DNA of 20,419 nucleotides from CAZMGD01 sp964565705 (GTDB taxonomy: Bacteria > Actinomycetota > Acidimicrobiia > Acidimicrobiales > Ilumatobacteraceae): assembly GCA_964565705.1 (NCBI GenBank), contig CAZMGD010000075.1, positions 1 to 20,419 of the forward strand, read 5' to 3'. This document shows positions 13,986 to 20,419 of the stretch, piece by piece. How positions within the stretch are numbered: the first letter of the stretch is position 1; every line of letters begins with the position of its first letter. A program made the translations under genes and the position numbers. The notes under the pieces were generated by a model that did no database searches, was not told where the DNA came from, and was given only the letters and a program-made list of their open reading frames with translations.

Positions 13986-14439
13986 GGGTGACGGGGCCGT
14001 CGTTGACGAGGCGGACGAGCATGTCGGTGCGGAACCGGCCGGTGGCGACCGTGGCCCCGAGGGCGCGCAGATCGCTCACGACGAGGTCGACGAGCGGTTC
14101 GGCGTGTTCGGGACGAGCGGCGGCGATCCAGCTCGGGCGGCGGCCACCGGACGAGTCCCCGTAGAGGGTGAACTGGCTGACGACGAGCACCTCGGCCGGG
14201 TCGCCGCCCGCGTGCCGGTCGCTCAGCGAGCGGTTCATCACGCCGGCCTCGTCGTCGAGCACCCGCAGACCCCAGACCTTGCGGGCCAGCTTGCGGGCCT
14301 GATCTTCCCCGTCGTCGTGCGTCACACCGACCAGCACGCACAGACCGGGCCCGATCGCGCCGACCTCGACGAGCTCGTCGTCAACTCCGCTGCGTGCGGC
14401 CACCGACGCACTCACGACCCGCTGCACCAGTCCTCGCAT
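13969..14439 (-). CDS. dtd: D-aminoacyl-tRNA deacylase
   Basis: Proofreading enzyme that hydrolyses D-aminoacyl-tRNAs (and Gly-tRNAAla), freeing tRNAs charged with the wrong stereoisomer. It has 156 aa. Family landmarks: start MRGLVQRVVSASV, the central GVMNRSLSD (residues 66-74), the active-site SQFTLYGD (88-95) with the conserved Ser-Gln-Phe-Thr, GGRRPSW, and the C-terminal NDGPVTL (146-152), whose Gly148-cisPro149 selects the chirality of the substrate. The ATG at 14439 gives the standard N-terminus; a much longer frame continues upstream but is an antisense shadow of the glycosyltransferase. The gene is convergent with lnt (17-bp overlap of the 3' ends) and divergent from the glycosyltransferase gene across 57 bp. 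Confidence 0.97.
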   Translation of the reverse strand: MRGLVQRVVSASVAARSGVDDELVEVGAIGPGLCVLVGVTHDDGEDQARKLARKVWGLRVLDDEAGVMNRSLSDRHAGGDPAEVLVVSQFTLYGDSSGGRRPSWIAAARPEHAEPLVDLVVSDLRALGATVATGRFRTDMLVRLVNDGPVTLMLET

Positions 14440-14458
14440 GCCCTCATCGTGGTCGCTA

Positions 14459-14474
14459 CCTGGCGGTAACCAGG
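14459..14474. promoter_or_regulatory. Small inverted repeat in the dtd / glycosyltransferase divergent region
   Basis: CCTGG (14459-14463) and CCAGG (14470-14474) are inverted around CGGTAA. The dyad is centred in the 57-bp gap between two divergent genes and seven bases before the -10-like box of the glycosyltransferase gene. It is a possible operator, but short enough to be chance. Confidence 0.25.
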
Positions 14475-14480
14475 GGTCGA

Positions 14481-14486
14481 TAGGCT
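14481..14486 (+). promoter_or_regulatory. Candidate -10 box of the glycosyltransferase operon
   Basis: GATAGGCT contains the TA-N3-T hexamer TAGGCT, ten bases before the ATG at 14497. The same GATAGG-N-T word at the same distance precedes hemE. No Shine-Dalgarno site separates it from the start. Confidence 0.45.
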
Positions 14487-14496
14487 GCGCTTCCTT

Positions 14497-15810
14497 ATGC
14501 GTTCCCCCGCGCACCCGGACGAACCCCTTCGTCTCGCCTACCTGACCTATCGCGGCAAGCCCCACGTGGGCGGCCAGGGCGTGTACACGCGCCACCTCAC
14601 CAAGGCGCTCGTCGACCTCGGCCACTCGGTCGAGGTGCTCGGTGGCCAGCCGTACCCGGTGCTCGACGACCGGGTGGAGCTGACGAAGCTGCCCAGCCTC
14701 GACATCTTCAACGAGACCTACCCCGGGCGCCTCCCCGCGTACTGGGAGCACAAGAGCCTCGCCGACGTCGTCGAGACCGGCCAGTTCCTCACCGGCACGT
14801 TCTCCGAGCCGCTCGCGTTCTCGATGCGGGCCTACCACCACCTGAAGTCGCGCACGGCCGAGTTCGACCTCGTGCACGACAACCAGTGCCTCGGTTACGG
14901 CGTCCTCTCGATCGAGAAGCAGATCCCGACGATCGTCACGCTGCACCACCCGATCACCAAGGATCGCGAGCTGGAGATGAGCCACGCGCCGAACTGGCGC
15001 AAGCGGCTCAGCGTCGGCAGGTGGTACTCGTTCGTGAGGATGCAGGGACGCGTCGCCTCGCGGATGCCGCGCATCGTCGTCGTCAGCGAGAACAGCATCA
15101 ACGACATCGAGGCGGACATGGGCGTGGACCGCTCCCGGATGCGCCTCGTGCCCGTCGGGGTGGACCCCGACCTGTTCAAGCCCCTGCCCCACATCGAGCG
15201 CCGGCCCGGTCGGCTGCTCACCACCGCATCGGCCGACGTCGCGCTGAAGGGCCTGTCCTACCTGCTCGAGGCGCTCGCCAAGCTGCGCACCGAGCGCGAG
15301 GTCAGCCTGACGGTCATCGGCAAGCCCAAGGCCGGCAAGACGATGGACCTCATCGACTCGCTCGGCCTGTCGGAGTGCATCGAGTTCGTCAGCGGCGTCA
15401 CCGACGAGCGGATCGTCGAGCTGTACGCCGAGGCGACCCTCGCCGTCGTGCCGAGCCTCTACGAGGGGTTCAGCCTCCCCGCGATCGAGGCGATGGCGAC
15501 GGGCATCTGCCTGGTCGCGACCGACGGGGGGGCGCTCCCCGAGGTCACCGGCACGGACGGCGACACGGTGCTGCAGTGTCCGGCCGGCAACGCCGAGGCG
15601 CTCGCCGCAGCGATTCGCCGTGGCCTCGACGACGCCGAGCTGCGGGCCCGCATCGGCGACGCCGGGCGCCGACGCGTGGTCGAGCGGTGGAGCTGGCGCC
15701 ACTGCGCCCAGCTGACGGTCGAGCAGTACCGCGAGGTGCTGGCGATGCCCGAGAACCAGGAGAAGCTGCAGCGCAACGGTCGGCTCAGGCAGGGCCTGAC
15801 CGCGTGCTGA
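14497..15810 (+). CDS. GT4-family glycosyltransferase
   Basis: Retaining GT-B glycosyltransferase of family 4, 437 aa, cytoplasmic, using a nucleotide sugar. The acceptor half opens with LRLAYLTYRGKPHVGGQGVYTRHL (residues 11-34), the usual N-terminal beta strand and Gly-rich loop. The donor half starts at GRLLTTASADVALKGLSYLLEAL, with Lys251, and has VVPSLYEGFSLPAIEAMATG, the E-x7-E motif (Glu323 and Glu331) that contacts the donor sugar. Donor and acceptor cannot be read from sequence. It begins a tight three-gene set: the stop overlaps the methyltransferase start by seven bases, and that gene overlaps a barrel protein. Such linkage suggests one glycan or glycolipid product, perhaps a methylated one, but that is inference. 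A TAGGCT box lies ten bases upstream. Confidence 0.92.
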   Translation: MRSPAHPDEPLRLAYLTYRGKPHVGGQGVYTRHLTKALVDLGHSVEVLGGQPYPVLDDRVELTKLPSLDIFNETYPGRLPAYWEHKSLADVVETGQFLTGTFSEPLAFSMRAYHHLKSRTAEFDLVHDNQCLGYGVLSIEKQIPTIVTLHHPITKDRELEMSHAPNWRKRLSVGRWYSFVRMQGRVASRMPRIVVVSENSINDIEADMGVDRSRMRLVPVGVDPDLFKPLPHIERRPGRLLTTASADVALKGLSYLLEALAKLRTEREVSLTVIGKPKAGKTMDLIDSLGLSECIEFVSGVTDERIVELYAEATLAVVPSLYEGFSLPAIEAMATGICLVATDGGALPEVTGTDGDTVLQCPAGNAEALAAAIRRGLDDAELRARIGDAGRRRVVERWSWRHCAQLTVEQYREVLAMPENQEKLQRNGRLRQGLTAC

Positions 15811-16598
15811 CCGTCCGCTTCGACCGCCTCGGCCTGCGCGAGGAGGATCTCGTGCTCGACGCGGGCGCCGGTTTCGGCCGTCACGCGTTCGAGGTGGCGC
15901 GACAGGGCGCACGCATCGTCGCGCTCGACTACGCCGCGGATGAGGTCGCCCAGACCCGGGCGACGTTCGGGGCGATGATCGAGGCCAAGGAGATCCCCGA
16001 AGATCGCTACGTGGGCGTGCTGCGCGGTGACGCCACGCGCTTGCCGTTCGCGACGGAGACGTTCGACCGGGTGATCACGTCCGAGGTACTGGAGCACATC
16101 CAGGCCGACGTCGACGCGATCGCCGAGCTGGTGCGCGTGCTCAAGCCCGGCGGAACGTTCGCCTGCACCGTGCCGTCGGAGTGGCCGGAGACGATCAACT
16201 GGCGGCTGAACGACGAGTACCACGCGCCGAGCGCGATCGGTGGGCACGTGCGGATCTACTCGGCCACCGAGCTCAAGGCGAAGCTGCGCGCCGCCGGTCT
16301 CACCGTCACCGGATCGCACCACGCCCACGCGCTGCACTCGCCGTACTGGTGGCTGAAGTGCGCGGTCGGGCCACGGCGGGAAGACAGCAAGATGGTCAAC
16401 GCCTACCGGCGCTTCCTCGAGTGGGACATCGTCGAGCAGCCGCGCAGCACCCGCCTCGCGGAGCGCGTGCTGAGCCCGGTCATGGGCAAGAGCCTGATCG
16501 TCTACGGCCGTAAGGACTCTGTTCATGTCCCCACCCGCCCACCCGCTGCATCGGGGCCCTCGAGTGATGCCGGTGCATCCGAGGCGGCGGACCGGTGA
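15804..16598 (+). CDS. Class I SAM-dependent methyltransferase
   Basis: Methyltransferase of the UbiE/Methyltransf_11 type, 264 aa from the GTG at 15804, which overlaps the glycosyltransferase stop (15808-15810). Motif I is VLDAGAGFGRHAFEVA (residues 17-32), followed by the acidic end of strand 2 (VALDYA). Next come GDATRLPFATETFDRVITSEVLEHI, which holds the strand 4 motif, and LVRVLKPGGTFACTVPSE. The second half, with DEYHAPSAIGGHVRIYSATEL and PYWWLKCAVG, should form the substrate pocket. The last 30 or so residues are Pro/Ser/Ala-rich and probably disordered. Substrate is unknown; in this context a sugar hydroxyl or a lipid-linked glycan is plausible. Its stop overlaps the next start (GTGA, 16595-16598). 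Confidence 0.9.
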   Translation: MLTVRFDRLGLREEDLVLDAGAGFGRHAFEVARQGARIVALDYAADEVAQTRATFGAMIEAKEIPEDRYVGVLRGDATRLPFATETFDRVITSEVLEHIQADVDAIAELVRVLKPGGTFACTVPSEWPETINWRLNDEYHAPSAIGGHVRIYSATELKAKLRAAGLTVTGSHHAHALHSPYWWLKCAVGPRREDSKMVNAYRRFLEWDIVEQPRSTRLAERVLSPVMGKSLIVYGRKDSVHVPTRPPAASGPSSDAGASEAADR

Positions 16599-17623
16599 CT
16601 CGACTCCCCCACATCGATGGCGTGATCACCGCGGCCGAGGTGCAGGAGACCGCCGAGGCGATCGCCCGCCTGCAGCTGCCGAACGGGATGATCCCCTGGT
16701 TCGAGGGTGGCCATTGCGACCCCTGGAACCACGTCGAGACGGCGATCGCGCTCGACATCGCGGGGATGCACGGTGAGGCCGATCTCGCGTACGAGTGGTT
16801 GGTGCAGACGCAACGATCCGACGGCGCGTGGTTCAACTACTACCGCTCCGACGGTTCGGTCGAGGACGCCAAGCTCGACACGAACGTGTGCGCCTACATC
16901 GCGTCCGGGGTGTGGCACCACTGGTTGTGCACGAACGACCGCGCGTTCGTCGACCGGCTGTGGCCGGCCGTGCGCGCAGCGCTCGACTGGGTGCTGACCC
17001 TGCAGACGCCTCGCGGCACGATCCTCTGGGCCCGCGAGGTCGACTCGACGCCGTGGGACTACGCGCTCCTGACCGGGTCGTCGTCGATCTGGCACGCGCT
17101 GGAGTGTGGCGTACTGCTCGGCAAGCTCATCGGCGAGTCACACCCGCAGTGGGCGACGGCGGCCACGTCGTTGCGGACCGCGATCGTCGATCAGCCGGAC
17201 TGGTTCGAGCCGAAGGATCGTTGGGCGATGGACTGGTACTACCCGGTCCTGACCGGCGCGCTCGTCGGCGCCCCGGCGAAGGCTCGACTCGCAGAGAGCT
17301 GGGACACGTTCGCGATGGAAGGCCAGGGCATCCGCTGCGTGAGCGACCAACCGTGGATCACCGCGGCCGAGACGGCCGAGTGTGCGCTGTCACACGCCGC
17401 GATCGGCGACCTCAGCACCGCCAGCGACCTGCTGCGCTGGACGCGGGCCCACCGCGACACGGACGGTTCGTACTGGACCGGCATCGTGTACCCGGGCCGG
17501 GAGAACTTCCCCGACGGTGAGCACACCGCCTACACCGGCGCAGCGGTCATCATGGCCGCCGACGCGATCACCGGCACCTCCCCTGCTGCCTCGCTCTTCG
17601 TCCACGATCCCATCGACGGCTGA
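16595..17623 (+). CDS. Alpha/alpha-toroid protein with QW-like motifs (prenyltransferase/squalene-cyclase-like), function unknown
   Basis: A 342-aa soluble protein that looks like an alpha/alpha barrel. QW-like motifs recur at intervals: Q27-PNGMIPW, QRSDGAW (73-79), Q137-TPRGTILW and DTDGSYW near the C-terminus. This pattern (Q-x3-G-x-W) is typical of squalene-hopene cyclases and protein prenyltransferase beta subunits, and automated annotation often calls such proteins prenyltransferase. The DxDD acid motif of cyclases is not seen and the length is half that of a cyclase, so those activities are unlikely. Conserved-looking acidic and aromatic blocks GGHCDPWNHVETAIALD and WAMDWYYPVLTGA would line a barrel opening, so a six-hairpin glycosidase-like carbohydrate role is an alternative. 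It is coupled by a GTGA overlap to the methyltransferase. Function is not assigned. Confidence 0.8.
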   Translation: MTRLPHIDGVITAAEVQETAEAIARLQLPNGMIPWFEGGHCDPWNHVETAIALDIAGMHGEADLAYEWLVQTQRSDGAWFNYYRSDGSVEDAKLDTNVCAYIASGVWHHWLCTNDRAFVDRLWPAVRAALDWVLTLQTPRGTILWAREVDSTPWDYALLTGSSSIWHALECGVLLGKLIGESHPQWATAATSLRTAIVDQPDWFEPKDRWAMDWYYPVLTGALVGAPAKARLAESWDTFAMEGQGIRCVSDQPWITAAETAECALSHAAIGDLSTASDLLRWTRAHRDTDGSYWTGIVYPGRENFPDGEHTAYTGAAVIMAADAITGTSPAASLFVHDPIDG

Positions 17624-17730
17624 CCCGCCGTTGACGTCGACGCCGCCCACAGCAAGTCGGCAGGAAACTCTCATCGAACGCCAGGTTCGGCTCAAGGCGG
17701 GTCACAGGGTCGGTTCCTACGGTCACGGTC
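17624..17730 (+). promoter_or_regulatory. Intergenic region with candidate promoter of the macAB-like operon
   Basis: TACGGT (17718-17723) ends seven bases before the ATG at 17731, the leaderless layout. GGTCAC occurs at 17700-17705 and again at 17721-17726, spaced exactly 21 bp, about two helical turns, and flanking the -10 region; each copy is followed by GGTC after zero to two bases. This could be a direct-repeat operator. No terminator hairpin is obvious after the barrel gene, and no convincing -35 is seen. Confidence 0.4.
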
Positions 17731-19281
17731 ATGTCGATCGACGAAGAGACGATGCGCGCGGACTCGACGGCCGGCGCTCCAGCCGTCAGCCCACCCGGGT
17801 CCCCGGCCGTGCCACCATCGGTGGCGCGCCGTCGCAAGCGGCGGCGGTGGCCGGCGGTGCTGGCCGTGCTCGGTGCGGCAGGCGCCGGTGTGTGGTTCGT
17901 CGTGAACCGTGGCGACGACAGCGACGCGGCGTCGGTGACCGAGCAGATCACCACGACACCACAGGTCGTCGACGTCTCGACGGGCACGTTCTCGACCAGC
18001 GTCAGCGCCGAGGGCACCGTCGCTGCCCAGGACACCGAGTCGCTGAGCTTCACGGCCGCAGGCACGGTCACCGCGGTGAACGTCGCAGCCGGCGACCACG
18101 TCACGGTCGGTCAGGTGCTCGCCACCCTCGATTCGCCGGCGCTCGAGTCTGCGCTGGCCTCGGCGGCTGCCGACGTCGCCGACGCCGAGGCGAAGCTGGC
18201 CGACGACATCGACGACGACGCGTCCGACGAGCAGTTGCTCGCCGACTGGACGAACCTGGACGTCGCCAACGACTCCTTGACCAACGCCTACGAAGCGTTG
18301 GAAGGTCTGCAGCTGGTCTCGACGATCGACGGCGAGATCACCTCCGTGAACCTCGCCGTCGGCGACGAGCTGTCGAGCGGCGGGACCGGTGGCACGAGCA
18401 TGACCGGCTCCGGCAGCGGCTCGGGCAACTCCGCCGGCGGCCTCGGCTCCACGACAGGGGCTGGCGGGGCTGGCGGGGCGAGCTCGTCGGCCGACATCGA
18501 GATCGTCACGACCGGCTCGTACTCGGTCGACGTGGCCATCGACGCCACCGACATCGACTCGGTCGCGCTCGGGCAGTCGGCGACCGTACGGGTCACGTCC
18601 GCCTCGACCTCGACCAACACGTTCCCGGGCGGCGGGGTGTTCCCCGCGGGTGGCGCGTTCCCGGGTGGGGGCGGCACCTTCCCCGGCGGTGGCAACGCGA
18701 CCGCCGGTCAGGGCGGGGGCGACATCTCGACCGACCAGGGCGCCACCGGGCAGACGACGACGGCGACCGGCGCCACGGCGACCGGCACCGTCAGCGAGGT
18801 GAGCACGATTGCCGACGCATCCTCGGGGGTTGCGTCCTACACCGTGACGGTGACCTTCAGCGACGACTCCGGTGACATCTACGTCGGCTCCGCCGTCACG
18901 GTGGACATCACGACCGCCGAGCGCACCGGCGTCGTGCAGGTGCCCGTGCAAGCGGTCACGACCGGCACCGACGGCACGTCGACCGTGCAGGTCGCGACGG
19001 ATGGCACCGTCGACGGCGCCGTGGAGATCCGCACCGTCGAGACCGGTGACACGTCCGGGCGGATGATCGAGATCGTGTCCGGCCTGAGCGTCGGCGAGCA
19101 GATCATCGTCGAGATGCCGGGCTTCGCCGGTGGCGGCCAGACCGGGATCGGCGGGCAGACCGGCGGCTTCCCGGGCGGCGGCGAGCTCTCGGGCCGCGGC
19201 CAGATCCCGACCGACGGCCAGGCCCCCACCGATGGCCAGCTGCCGACCGGCGCGGCTCCGACCGGGGCGGCCCAGGGATGA
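17731..19281 (+). CDS. macA: MacA/HlyD-type adaptor of an ABC export system, with Gly-rich insertions
   Basis: Membrane-anchored adaptor that partners with the MacB-like ABC transporter downstream. It has 516 aa. The cytoplasmic N-terminus (1-39) ends in basic RRRKRRR, with a single membrane helix at 40-58 and the rest outside. The lipoyl-like domain is split: GTVTAVNVAAGDHVTVGQVLATLDS (111-135) and TIDGEITSVNLAVGDELS (198-215). The helical hairpin between them is short (about 136-190). A Gly/Ser-rich insert (about 216-250), a second FPGGG-repeat insert (298-321) and a Gly/Pro/Thr tail with PTDGQ repeats are unusual for MacA. Beta-barrel segments VDVAIDATDIDSVALGQSATVRV and YTVTVTFSDDS are present. 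Substrate unknown. The stop overlaps the ATPase start (ATGA, 19278-19281). Confidence 0.88.
   Translation: MSIDEETMRADSTAGAPAVSPPGSPAVPPSVARRRKRRRWPAVLAVLGAAGAGVWFVVNRGDDSDAASVTEQITTTPQVVDVSTGTFSTSVSAEGTVAAQDTESLSFTAAGTVTAVNVAAGDHVTVGQVLATLDSPALESALASAAADVADAEAKLADDIDDDASDEQLLADWTNLDVANDSLTNAYEALEGLQLVSTIDGEITSVNLAVGDELSSGGTGGTSMTGSGSGSGNSAGGLGSTTGAGGAGGASSSADIEIVTTGSYSVDVAIDATDIDSVALGQSATVRVTSASTSTNTFPGGGVFPAGGAFPGGGGTFPGGGNATAGQGGGDISTDQGATGQTTTATGATATGTVSEVSTIADASSGVASYTVTVTFSDDSGDIYVGSAVTVDITTAERTGVVQVPVQAVTTGTDGTSTVQVATDGTVDGAVEIRTVETGDTSGRMIEIVSGLSVGEQIIVEMPGFAGGGQTGIGGQTGGFPGGGELSGRGQIPTDGQAPTDGQLPTGAAPTGAAQG
18622..18693 (+). repeat. FPGGG repeat within the adaptor gene
   Basis: Four in-frame degenerate copies of a 15-21-bp unit encode FPGGGV, FPAGGA, FPGGGGT and FPGGG (residues 298-321). 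They interrupt the beta-barrel region of the adaptor. Another FPGGG lies near the C-terminus. Confidence 0.75.
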
Positions 19282-20012
19282 GCGTGCTCGACGACACGAC
19301 ACCGCTCGAGACACCGGGTCGCGTCATCGACCTCTGCGATGTCTGGAAGGTCTACAGCGCCGGCTCGCTCGAGGTCGCCGCGATTCGCGGTGTCACGATG
19401 CGGATCGACAGCAATGAGTTCGTCGCCATCATCGGGCCCTCGGGCTCGGGCAAGTCGACGCTGATGAACATCCTCGGCTGCCTCGACGTGCCCACCTCCG
19501 GCGAGTACCGCCTGGCCGGCCATGACGTCGCCACGCTCGACGAGAACCAGCTGTCCGACGTTCGCAACCTGTTCATCGGGTTCGTGTTCCAGCAGTTCAA
19601 CCTGTTGCAGTACCTCCCGGCCTGGCGCAACGTCGAGTTGCCGCTCGTCTACGCCAAGATGCGCCCCCACGAACGCAAGGAGCGGGCGATGGCCGCGCTC
19701 GAGACGGTCGGTCTCGGCAACCGGGCGCACCACAAGCCGGGCGAGCTGTCCGGCGGCCAGCAGCAGCGGGTCGCCGTCGCGCGTGCCCTCGTCACCGAGC
19801 CGGCGATGATCCTCGCCGACGAACCGACCGGCAACCTCGACTCCACCTCGACCGCCGACGTGCTCGCCCTCGTCGACGAGTTGCACGACCAGGGCCGCAC
19901 GATCGTGTTGATCACCCACGAGCGCGACGTCGCCGCACGTGCCCAGCGCATCGTCGAGATCCACGACGGTCAGGTCCGCCTCACCGGCGAGCTGGTGGGA
20001 GCGCGACGATGA
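19278..20012 (+). CDS. macB: MacB/LolD-type ABC transporter ATPase
   Basis: ATP-binding subunit of a MacAB-like exporter, 244 aa. All ABC motifs are present: Walker A GPSGSGKST (residues 53-61), Q-loop Gln105 in VFQQFNLL, signature LSGGQQQR (157-164), Walker B ILADEPTG (178-185) followed by the D-loop NLDS, and H-loop His214 in LITHE. The segment QQFNLLQYLPAWRNVELPL and the rule of one ATPase gene plus a separate permease gene match the MacB/LolD/FtsE branch, where ATP drives conformational change across the membrane (mechanotransmission) and not ordinary solute passage. It is coupled by 4-bp ATGA overlaps to the adaptor upstream and to the permease downstream (20009-20012), so the three form one complex. 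Drug, peptide or lipoprotein substrates are all possible. Confidence 0.95.
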   Translation: MSVLDDTTPLETPGRVIDLCDVWKVYSAGSLEVAAIRGVTMRIDSNEFVAIIGPSGSGKSTLMNILGCLDVPTSGEYRLAGHDVATLDENQLSDVRNLFIGFVFQQFNLLQYLPAWRNVELPLVYAKMRPHERKERAMAALETVGLGNRAHHKPGELSGGQQQRVAVARALVTEPAMILADEPTGNLDSTSTADVLALVDELHDQGRTIVLITHERDVAARAQRIVEIHDGQVRLTGELVGARR

Positions 20013-20419
20013 CCTGGCGAGACACGTTCCGCACCGCCCTCGACGCCGTGCGGACGCACCGCATGCGCTCCGCGCTCACCATGCTCGGCATCCTCATCGG
20101 CATCAGTGCCGTCGTGCTGACCGTCGGTCTCGGCCAGGGCGCGAAGGCCGACGTGCGCGACAGCATCAACGCGCTCGGCACCAACCTCCTCGTGATCTCC
20201 CCGGGCAGCTCGACCGACACGAGCACGGGCGTGCGCGGCGGGTTCGGCTCGGCGTCCACCCTGACGATCGACGACGCCGCGGCGCTCGGCTCGTCGGCGG
20301 TGGCGCCCGACATCGCCGCGGTCGCTCCCATCACCGAGACCAACGCCTCGCTCGTCGCCGGTGCCACCAACTGGACGACGACCCTGCTCGGCACGACGGC
20401 GAGCTGGCAGGACATCCGC
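20009..20419 (+). CDS. MacB-type ABC permease (3' end missing)
   Basis: Permease of the same exporter, cut by the right edge after 137 codons with the frame still open. The start ATG at 20009 overlaps the ATPase stop. The N-terminus TWRDTFRTALDAVRTHRMRSALTMLGI is the typical amphipathic lead-in of MacB/FtsX-family permeases, with Arg residues before the first membrane helix (about residues 20-42, LTMLGILIGISAVVLTVGLG). The extracytoplasmic periplasmic-core-type domain then begins: LGTNLLVISPG, the TLTIDDAAAL segment and VAPDIAAVAPITETNASLVAG match MacB_PCD proteins. Three further membrane helices would be expected beyond the edge. Confidence 0.93.
   Translation, partial: MTWRDTFRTALDAVRTHRMRSALTMLGILIGISAVVLTVGLGQGAKADVRDSINALGTNLLVISPGSSTDTSTGVRGGFGSASTLTIDDAAALGSSAVAPDIAAVAPITETNASLVAGATNWTTTLLGTTASWQDIR

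Noticed and set aside
14440..15912. Extension of dtd into a 647-codon minus-strand frame
   Set aside because: Everything before the ATG at 14439 lies opposite the glycosyltransferase and has no similarity to Dtd; 156 aa is the normal length.
17692..19314. 540-codon minus-strand frame opposite the adaptor gene
   Set aside because: Mirror of a Gly/Asp/Thr-rich gene; no start signal and no motifs.
1..20419. tRNA, rRNA, CRISPR array, insertion sequence or phage genes
   Set aside because: No cloverleaf-like sequence, regularly spaced repeat, transposase or integrase motif was found by eye; intergenic gaps are all under about 110 bp.

Overview
The window is about 20.4 kb of high-GC, densely packed bacterial DNA. 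Gene content and style point to an actinobacterium: GatCAB amidotransferase, a class D/E-type sortase, the hemE-hemH-hemY order, many 4-bp ATGA/GTGA overlaps, and starts preceded closely by TA-N3-T boxes instead of Shine-Dalgarno sites. I infer a lineage such as Acidimicrobiia (Ilumatobacter-like), but this is not proven. No rRNA, tRNA, CRISPR, insertion sequence or phage gene was recognised. Every real gene reads cleanly; only the two edge genes are partial.

Layout. (1) Positions 1-612, plus strand: the 3' part of a TrpB2-type tryptophan synthase beta chain, followed by a 24-bp perfect palindrome and a G-quadruplex motif at a convergent junction. (2) Positions 682-6722, minus strand, read right to left: a carboxylesterase, lgt, a small MazE/MazF-like toxin-antitoxin pair, gatC-gatA-gatB and a small unknown protein. 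(3) Positions 6812-13985, plus strand: TetR regulator, M48 membrane protease, hemE, hemH, hemY, a lipoprotein sortase and lnt. (4) Positions 13969-14439, minus strand: dtd, which overlaps the 3' end of lnt. (5) Positions 14497-17623, plus strand: a three-gene cassette of GT4 glycosyltransferase, SAM methyltransferase and a QW-motif alpha/alpha-barrel protein. (6) Positions 17731 to the edge: a MacAB-type export system (adaptor, ATPase, start of permease).

How the genes fit together. Lipoprotein biogenesis is a recurring theme: lgt adds diacylglycerol, lnt would N-acylate, and the gene just upstream of lnt encodes a sortase with its own lipobox and a Thr-rich stalk. The hem genes form one translationally coupled block for the late steps of heme synthesis. 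gatCAB supplies Gln-tRNA and/or Asn-tRNA by transamidation.

The points most worth a second look are: the Lnt homologue has Ser where the family's catalytic Cys should be; the sortase appears to be lipid-anchored; the GT4/methyltransferase/barrel cassette has no assigned pathway; the toxin-antitoxin promoter is embedded in the lgt stop codon; and several uncoupled genes share a leaderless-type promoter layout.
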